42,138 nt of DNA from positions 30,290-72,427 of the forward strand of contig JAPLQT010000061.1 of NCBI GenBank assembly GCA_026399515.1, given 5' to 3'. The stretch is from Pseudomonadota bacterium (GTDB lineage: Bacteria > Pseudomonadota > Gammaproteobacteria > Burkholderiales > Rhodocyclaceae). Made by a program: the position numbers and the translations under genes. The notes beneath the pieces are model-generated. The model saw nothing but the letters and a program-made list of their open reading frames with translations, was not told where the DNA came from and made no database searches. This document shows positions 34,226 through 42,138 of the stretch, in pieces. The number at the start of each line of letters is the position of its first letter. Position 1 is the first letter of the stretch.

Positions 34226-35428
34226 TCAGGCTGCGGCGCAACTCGCCGCGCAGCTCTCGATGCGGGCGATTTCGCGGCGCAGGTGCTTGGTCGCCGGCGT
34301 CACGATGGCGATGAAGTAGGCCTCGCGCAGGCGGCGCTGGGCGGGGCTCTTTTGCAGGTAGCCCTTGGCGCCCATGTGCAGCATCGCGGCGTTGGCGGCC
34401 TTCAGCGACAGTTCGCCGCCGGCCAGGCGCAGCTTGAGGATGTCGAGCACGACCTTGGCCTCGGCCTGCGGATCGGTGCTGATCGTCTCGGCCAGGGCGT
34501 AGGTCGCGGCGCGAGCCTCCTGCAAGGCGGTATCAAGGACATCGGCCTGGTCGTCGAGAAACTGGTTCACATGGGCATGGGTCTTATTCGACTGCTTCAT
34601 CATGCCAATGCAAGCTTCAATCAGGCCCAGCCCCATGCCCATCTGCGCCAGGATCATGCCCGGCTTGATGCGGCTGACATAGGCCCTGGAGGTCGCCGGA
34701 TGCGAGAGCACCATGGCGTCGGCAACGAAGCTGTCCTTGAAGTGGCAGGCCAGCGTGCGGGTACCGTCGAGGGCGACGAAATGGGCGCAGTCCACCAGCT
34801 TGAAGCCGGGCAGTTGGCAGTCGACGAGCACGAACACCAGGCCTTCCTCCCCGCGGGTTTCGCCTTCGACAGGGCAGCCGGTGGCGAAGTAGTGGGTCGG
34901 CCCGAGGTTGGATACCCAGGGCAGCACGCCGTTCATGACGTAGCCGCCATCGACGCGCTTCGCCGAGAGGCGGTAATCCTCGATCTGGTCGCAGGACTTG
35001 ACGGTGTTCGACAGCCCCGTGCCGACCAGGATCTCGCCGCTGGCGATGCGGGGCAGGAAGGCGGCCTTCAGCGCCTGGTTCTCCGACATCTGGAGGTAGC
35101 GGGCGCAGGCGGTCTGGCACCATGTCAGGAAGCCGGTCGACAAGCAAACCTTCGCGGCCTCCTCCATGACTTCGATCACATGCTTGAGCCCGAGCCCGTT
35201 GCCGCCAAATTCCGGCGCCATGGCGCCGCGGAAGCCGCCCGCCGCGCCGAGAGCGCGCAGGAAGGCGCCCGGGTATTCGCCCTTGAGGTCCACGTCGGTC
35301 ACCTTGGGGGCGAGCTGCTCCGCCACCAGTTTGCGGATGGCGGCGATATTTTCGCTGGAGTCGGCGAGCTGTAGCGTGTAGTCGCGTGCGGACTCGTTCT
35401 TCACCGGGACAGCGAGGGTGGCAAGCAT
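34226..35428 (-). CDS. Acyl-CoA dehydrogenase-like flavoprotein
   Basis: The product is 400 residues, a normal size for acyl-CoA dehydrogenase fold flavoproteins. Recognisable parts are the N-terminal helical domain (GFRGAMAPEFGGNGLGLKHVIEVMEE), the middle beta domain (LPWVSNLGPTHYFATG, VLVDCQLPGFKL) and the C-terminal four-helix domain (LILAQMGMGLGLIEACIGMMK-type). Relatives include dehydrogenases, nitroalkane oxidases and SfnB/DszC-type monooxygenases, and I cannot choose. No catalytic glutamate can be assigned. The gene heads an operon with a DUF302-like gene and rubredoxin under a sigma-54 promoter. An AGGAG site fixes the start. Confidence 0.88.
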   Translation of the reverse strand: MLATLAVPVKNESARDYTLQLADSSENIAAIRKLVAEQLAPKVTDVDLKGEYPGAFLRALGAAGGFRGAMAPEFGGNGLGLKHVIEVMEEAAKVCLSTGFLTWCQTACARYLQMSENQALKAAFLPRIASGEILVGTGLSNTVKSCDQIEDYRLSAKRVDGGYVMNGVLPWVSNLGPTHYFATGCPVEGETRGEEGLVFVLVDCQLPGFKLVDCAHFVALDGTRTLACHFKDSFVADAMVLSHPATSRAYVSRIKPGMILAQMGMGLGLIEACIGMMKQSNKTHAHVNQFLDDQADVLDTALQEARAATYALAETISTDPQAEAKVVLDILKLRLAGGELSLKAANAAMLHMGAKGYLQKSPAQRRLREAYFIAIVTPATKHLRREIARIESCAASCAAA

Positions 35429-35485
35429 AGCATTCTCCTTGGCGGGGCGGGACGAGCCCGCGTTGATTACGATTGAGCCTCCTTT

Positions 35486-35501
35486 CGCAAGGCTTGTGCC
35501 A
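35486..35501 (-). promoter_or_regulatory. Sigma-54 promoter of the flavoprotein-rubredoxin operon
   Basis: Reading leftward, TGGCACAAGCCTTGCG is a full match to TGGCAC-N5-TTGC with GG-N10-GC. The predicted start is near 35475, 47 bp upstream of the flavoprotein ATG. The ATTGTTAACAAT palindrome is centred 68 bp upstream of the -24 GG. Confidence 0.8.
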
Positions 35502-35565
35502 AGGCGATAGACCGCCGAAAAATGCGAGGTCCGCCGTTACCGCGTGACAATGGGCTTACAGATTG

Positions 35566-37185
<1,620 letters not shown>

Positions 37186-37241
37186 CGGACTCTCCCTGCA
37201 TTCTTTGATCACAAGTGCAAGCACAGCAAGGACCGAGCCAG

Positions 37242-37253
37242 ATTGTTAACATT
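37242..37253. promoter_or_regulatory. Palindromic ATTGTTAACATT, predicted activator site 2
   Basis: It matches site 1 at 11 of 12 positions and is flanked by the same CAG on the left. Its centre (37247.5) is 68 bp upstream of the -24 GG of the osmC-like promoter. It is also 57 bp upstream of the activator's own ATG, so it could allow autoregulation. Confidence 0.75.
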
Positions 37254-37313
37254 TTGTGCGCACTATGGCGGCACGCATCCCGCAGACACCCCGAAACGCC
37301 GCCGCAGAATGAA

Positions 37314-37329
37314 TGGCATGCTTTCTGCT
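37314..37329 (+). promoter_or_regulatory. Sigma-54 promoter of the osmC-like gene
   Basis: TGGCATGCTTTCTGCT matches the -24 (TGGCA) and -12 (TGC) elements with exact GG-N10-GC spacing. The predicted start is near 37340, with the ATG at 37373. It lies 68 bp from activator site 2. Confidence 0.7.
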
Positions 37330-37372
37330 GATGCTCGGTCGAAGCACCCACCACCTTCTTCAGGAGAATTCG

Positions 37373-37906
37373 ATGTCAACAGAAAAAACCTACCTGCGTC
37401 CGATCGACCGCGAGGGCCTGCTCAAGTTCGCCGCTGTCGGCAAGGCCGACCCCAGCCGTCGCGGCACCAACAAGGTGCACACGGTGATGCAGGGGCAGTA
37501 CCGCTCCTGGAGCTTCGTCGGCATCCACAATCCGGTGGTGGTCGACGAACCGCTGCACCTGTTCGGCGAAAACACCGCGCCGGCACCCGGCGAGATCGTG
37601 CTGTCGGCGCTCGGCGGCTGCCTCGGGGTCGGCATCACGGCGGTGGCCACGCAACGCCAGGTCAAGTTGAGCAGGCTTGAGATATTCCTCGAGGGCGATA
37701 TCGGCAACCCGGCCGCCTGGGGCGCCGGTGGCGCCGAGATGCAGCCGCCGCAAATGGGATTTCAGGCCATCCGCGTCAAGGTGGCGATCGAGGGAGATGC
37801 GACGCGTGAAGAGCTCGACGACATCGTCAAACACGCCAACCTCTATTCGCCGGTCGCGAACTCCATGCGCAATCCCATCCCGTTCCAGATCGGACTTAGT
37901 GACTGA
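37373..37906 (+). CDS. OsmC-family protein
   Basis: The product is 177 residues. OsmC-fold features are the central segment APGEIVLSALGGCLGVGITAVA, with the GGC cysteine normally used for peroxide reduction, and the C-terminal HANLYSPVANSMRNPIPFQI. A second cysteine is not clear, so peroxidase activity is uncertain and another redox or small-molecule role is possible. The start at 37373 has an AGGAG site; upstream frame is untranslated leader. It is divergent from the NifA-like regulator and likely a regulon member. Confidence 0.88.
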   Translation: MSTEKTYLRPIDREGLLKFAAVGKADPSRRGTNKVHTVMQGQYRSWSFVGIHNPVVVDEPLHLFGENTAPAPGEIVLSALGGCLGVGITAVATQRQVKLSRLEIFLEGDIGNPAAWGAGGAEMQPPQMGFQAIRVKVAIEGDATREELDDIVKHANLYSPVANSMRNPIPFQIGLSD

Positions 37907-37910
37907 TAGC

Positions 37911-37933
37911 CTGATATCCAGGGAGGATATCAG
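37911..37933. terminator. Hairpin between convergent osmC-like and GST genes
   Basis: CTGATATCC pairs perfectly with GGATATCAG across AGGGA. It lies 4 bp after the OsmC stop and 22 bp after the end of the convergent GST gene. No strong T-tract follows on either strand, so termination strength is uncertain. Confidence 0.5.
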
Positions 37934-37955
37934 TCGGGGCGGCGGAAAGTTCCGG

Positions 37956-40104
<2,149 letters not shown>

Positions 40105-40118
40105 CCGCCGCCCGCTGG

Positions 40119-40164
40119 GCCGCCCCAAGGGCGGCGAAGCAACAACATGGAGCCGCAAAGCGGC
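40119..40164. repeat. REP-like GC hairpins upstream of the DUF2322 gene
   Basis: GCCGCCC-CAA-GGGCGGC (40119-40135) and the shorter GCCGC-AAA-GCGGC (40152-40164) follow the purB stop. Similar hairpin-bearing intergenic repeats are common in betaproteobacteria. Here they run into the place where the DUF2322 start should be. Confidence 0.5.
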
Positions 40165-40186
40165 GAACGTCTGGGCCGCGCTGCAG

Positions 40187-40456
40187 TTGATCGATGCCGT
40201 GGACGGTAGCGTGGTGGCGAGCATCGAGAACAAGCCGGGGCAGCTTGGATCCCTGGCCATCTACAATCATCTCGCCCAGCTCTTCGGCGTCATCACCGCC
40301 GATGCGGCCAGGAAGGGCCTCGACCTGTATGCCGAGCATGTCGAGGATGCGCGGGCCAATCCGGGCAAGCATCCGAATATCGATCGATTGCTGCAACTCC
40401 AGCTTGAGCCGCGCAAGTTGCGGATCAAGCAGATTTTCGCGTTGGTGACGGAATAA
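40187..40456 (+). CDS. DUF2322-like protein, probably lacking its normal N-terminus
   Basis: The visible 89 residues contain the DUF2322 pattern: ENKPGQLGSLAIYNHLAQLFG, DAARKGLDLYAEHVEDA and NPGKHPNIDRLL. Only TTG at 40187 offers a start, without a ribosome site, and the family usually has about 15-20 more residues upstream. The frame is open further upstream through hairpin repeat sequence that has no protein character. Either TTG is used or the gene has lost its start. Function is unknown. Confidence 0.65.
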   Translation: MIDAVDGSVVASIENKPGQLGSLAIYNHLAQLFGVITADAARKGLDLYAEHVEDARANPGKHPNIDRLLQLQLEPRKLRIKQIFALVTE

Positions 40457-40519
40457 TCCGTTGCCGCGGAATGTATACGGGTCGAGATTTCCCGTTTTTC
40501 CCACAGAGAGGAGCAGTCC

Positions 40520-40984
40520 ATGAAACTCAAACAGCTTGTTGTCGCCCTGACCGCCGTCGCTTTGTCGTCCGGCGCTCTGGCCCAAGTGAAGCCCGAGCAG
40601 CAGATCAAATGGCGCCAGTCGGTGATGCAGGTGCAGGGCTGGAGCATGGCCCGCATCAAGGCGAACATCGAGGGAACCTACAACAAGGACCAGGTCGTCC
40701 AGTCGGCCAACATCCTCCAGGCAACGGCCAACGGCGGCCTGGGCAGCCTGTTCCCGGCCGGCACCGAGAAAGGCAAGGGCTGGCATGATACAGAGGCCAA
40801 GCCGGAAATGTTCACCGACGGCGACAAGGTCAAGGAAGTGGCGGGCGCCTTCAACAAGGAAGCCAATGAACTGGCCAAGGTCGCCGCCAGCGGCGACGCC
40901 GCGGCGGTCAAGGCGCAGTTCGGCAAGGTCGGGCAAGCCTGCAAGGGCTGCCATGACAAGTTCCGCGTCGAAGACAAGAAGTAA
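40520..40984 (+). CDS. Cytochrome c' (class II)
   Basis: The product is 154 residues: signal peptide cleaved near ALAQ, four-helix bundle and C-terminal heme site CKGCH (141-145), as in cytochromes c'. They sit in the periplasm and bind NO or transfer electrons. A terminator hairpin follows at 41005, and the next gene, cytochrome b561, converges on it; a c'/b561 pair is a common combination. Confidence 0.94.
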   Translation: MKLKQLVVALTAVALSSGALAQVKPEQQIKWRQSVMQVQGWSMARIKANIEGTYNKDQVVQSANILQATANGGLGSLFPAGTEKGKGWHDTEAKPEMFTDGDKVKEVAGAFNKEANELAKVAASGDAAAVKAQFGKVGQACKGCHDKFRVEDKK

Positions 40985-41004
40985 GCACTGCGCTTACCGG
41001 TATG

Positions 41005-41044
41005 CGGCCATCCGGCATTACGCCGGGTGGCCGTTGTGTTTCTT
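41005..41044 (+). terminator. Intrinsic terminator after cytochrome c'
   Basis: CGGCCATCCGGC (41005-41016) pairs with GCCGGGTGGCCG (41022-41033), 12 bp with one G-T wobble, loop ATTAC, then TTGTGTTTCTT. It ends just before the cytochrome b561 stop on the other strand. Confidence 0.75.
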
Positions 41045-41049
41045 AGCGA

Positions 41050-41775
41050 CTACCAGCCTGCGTTGGCGGCCGGTTTTGTAGCCGGCGCAGTGGTTTGGAT
41101 GGTTTGGACTACGGGTGCCTTTTCAAGCAGCACGCCGCTGGCAGCCCAGCAAGCGGCGAAGCCCAGCACCAGGGCTACGACCAAGGCCAGCGCGCTGCCG
41201 CCACGCGCCGATTCGCCGGCCAGCGTCTCCGGGACTTCCTTGGTTCCGGTCAACATGGGCTGGATCAGCGTTTCCTTGCGAACATGGGTGTAGTACAGGA
41301 TGGCGGCCAGGTGCAGTCCGATCACGCCGAGAATCAGCCAGGCGCCGCGTTTGTGCCAGCCCGTGATCCAGTCGCTCAGGTTCTTGGATATGGCATTGAA
41401 GTAGGGGCCGTTGTAGGCGATGTCGTCGTTGGCGAACAGCCCGCCCAGCGCCTGACAGAGCAGCAGTGCCAGCATGGCGAGCACCGACAGGGCGCCCAGG
41501 GGATTGTGGCCGACGCCGATCCAGCCGCCGCGCAGATAGCCGGCAATGGCGGCGGGGCCGCGCACGAAGCGGCTGAAGCGTGCATGGGTTGAACCGATCA
41601 AGCCCCAGGCGAGACGGAAGCTCAGCAGACCGATGATCGTAATACCGGCTCGTCCGTGCCACTCCATGGCGTTGCCGCCTGTCCAGCCGGTGATGAAGGA
41701 GGCGGTGACGAGTGCCAGCAGCAACCAGTGAAACACCCGCGTCGGCAGATCCCAGAGCTTGATGCGGACCGTCAT
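41050..41775 (-). CDS. Cytochrome b561 family membrane protein
   Basis: The product is 241 residues from ATG 41775 (MTVRIKLWDLPTRVFHWLLL); 24 further upstream codons are unsupported. At least four transmembrane helices carry the likely heme-binding histidines in RVFHW, EWHGRAG, WHKRGAWL and GLHLAAI, as in Ni/Fe-hydrogenase-type b cytochromes. A hydrophobic helix and a proline/threonine tail end the protein. It faces the cytochrome c' gene and lies close to secF. Confidence 0.9.
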   Translation of the reverse strand: MTVRIKLWDLPTRVFHWLLLALVTASFITGWTGGNAMEWHGRAGITIIGLLSFRLAWGLIGSTHARFSRFVRGPAAIAGYLRGGWIGVGHNPLGALSVLAMLALLLCQALGGLFANDDIAYNGPYFNAISKNLSDWITGWHKRGAWLILGVIGLHLAAILYYTHVRKETLIQPMLTGTKEVPETLAGESARGGSALALVVALVLGFAACWAASGVLLEKAPVVQTIQTTAPATKPAANAGW

Positions 41776-41780
41776 GGGCT

Positions 41781-42138
41781 CTAAACGACAGCTTCCTCTT
41801 TTTCCTTCTTCGGCTGGATGAAGTGTTCGCGCGAGACGCCCAGCCACATCACCAGGGGGCTGGCGACCAGGACCGAAGAGTAGATGCCGAAGAGGATGCC
41901 GATGGTCAGCGCCAGGGCGAAATAGTGCAGCGCCGGCCCGCCGAAAATCAGCATGGAGGTGACCATCATCTGGGTGGAGCCGTGGGTGATGATGGTGCGG
42001 GAAATGGTGCGTGTGATGGCGTTGTCGATGATTTCGGTGACGCCGGCCTTGCGCATCTTGCGGAAATTCTCGCGGATCCGGTCGGCGACCACCACCGATT
42101 CGTTCACCGAATAGCCCAGCACCGCCAGGATCGCCGCC
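41781..42138 (-). CDS. secF: Protein translocase subunit SecF, C-terminal part
   Basis: The gene runs off the right edge; about 118 C-terminal residues are visible. LGYSVNESVVVADRIRENFR, the TRTISRTIITHGSTQ segment and a membrane helix before a lysine/glutamate-rich tail (QPKKEKEEAVV) identify SecF. It assists proton-driven protein export with SecD. The stop at 41781 is 5 bp from the start of cytochrome b561, on the same strand. Confidence 0.95.
   Translation of the reverse strand, partial: AAILAVLGYSVNESVVVADRIRENFRKMRKAGVTEIIDNAITRTISRTIITHGSTQMMVTSMLIFGGPALHYFALALTIGILFGIYSSVLVASPLVMWLGVSREHFIQPKKEKEEAVV

Noticed and set aside
30420-34314. Two long + strand frames (586 and 771 codons)
   Set aside because: They are antisense shadows of the ABC transporter, solute-binding protein and rubredoxin genes, rich in His, Arg and Gly with no domain.

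Overview
The window looks like a chromosome segment of a high-GC betaproteobacterium, probably Rhodocyclales or a relative. This is inferred from gene content and neighbourhoods (CHCC zinc-finger protein next to ilvE, GST next to purB, cytochrome c' next to a b561-type cytochrome, Nudix gene overlapping the end of alaS) and from the GC-rich codon use. No rRNA, tRNA, CRISPR array, prophage or transposase gene was seen.

Layout. (1) 1-4021 (+): end of an anaerobic lysine-degradation operon: a partial accessory gene, kamD, kamE, kal, kce. (2) 4073-9453: a leftward operon of TonB receptor, secreted alpha/beta hydrolase and an unknown secreted protein, divergent from a GntR-type regulator with two winged helices. 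(3) 9610-13797: glycerophosphodiesterase, a small conserved protein, alaS (apparently broken by an internal deletion) and a Nudix hydrolase. (4) 13800-15180: an AT-richer accessory island with an HI1419/HI1420-type toxin-antitoxin pair between two copies of a 55-60 bp repeat, plus two overlapping small membrane ORFs. (5) 15183-25656: EAL/HDOD protein, phosphomannomutase, YheT-like hydrolase, a SnoaL-like gene with an in-frame stop, heptosyltransferase, CHCC zinc finger, ilvE, a diguanylate cyclase, a NudJ-like hydrolase and mnmA. (6) 25684-29938: a MacB/FtsX-type ABC operon with an embedded secreted DUF2141 protein, divergent from a TetR regulator. (7) 29961-37906: cyanase with a NrtABD/CynABD-type ABC transporter, then rubredoxin, a DUF302-like gene and an acyl-CoA-dehydrogenase-like flavoprotein, a NifA-like sigma-54 activator and an OsmC protein. 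(8) 37956-42138: GST, purB, a DUF2322 protein, cytochrome c', cytochrome b561 and the end of secF.

The most notable observation is in region 7. The flavoprotein/rubredoxin operon and the divergent osmC-like gene each have a sigma-54 -24/-12 promoter, and each has an ATTGTTAACA(A/T)T palindrome centred exactly 68 bp upstream of the -24 GG. The two palindromes lie at either end of the NifA-like activator gene. This looks like a small regulon controlled by that activator, and a third sigma-54-like promoter precedes the cyanate-type transporter operon. The physiological signal and the flavoprotein substrate cannot be read from the sequence.

A second theme is gene damage. alaS and the DUF302-like gene each seem to lack a short internal segment with loss of frame, a SnoaL-like gene has one in-frame TAA, and a DUF2322 gene seems to lack its normal start. 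Because alaS is essential, either a second alaS exists or this assembly contains short false deletions.
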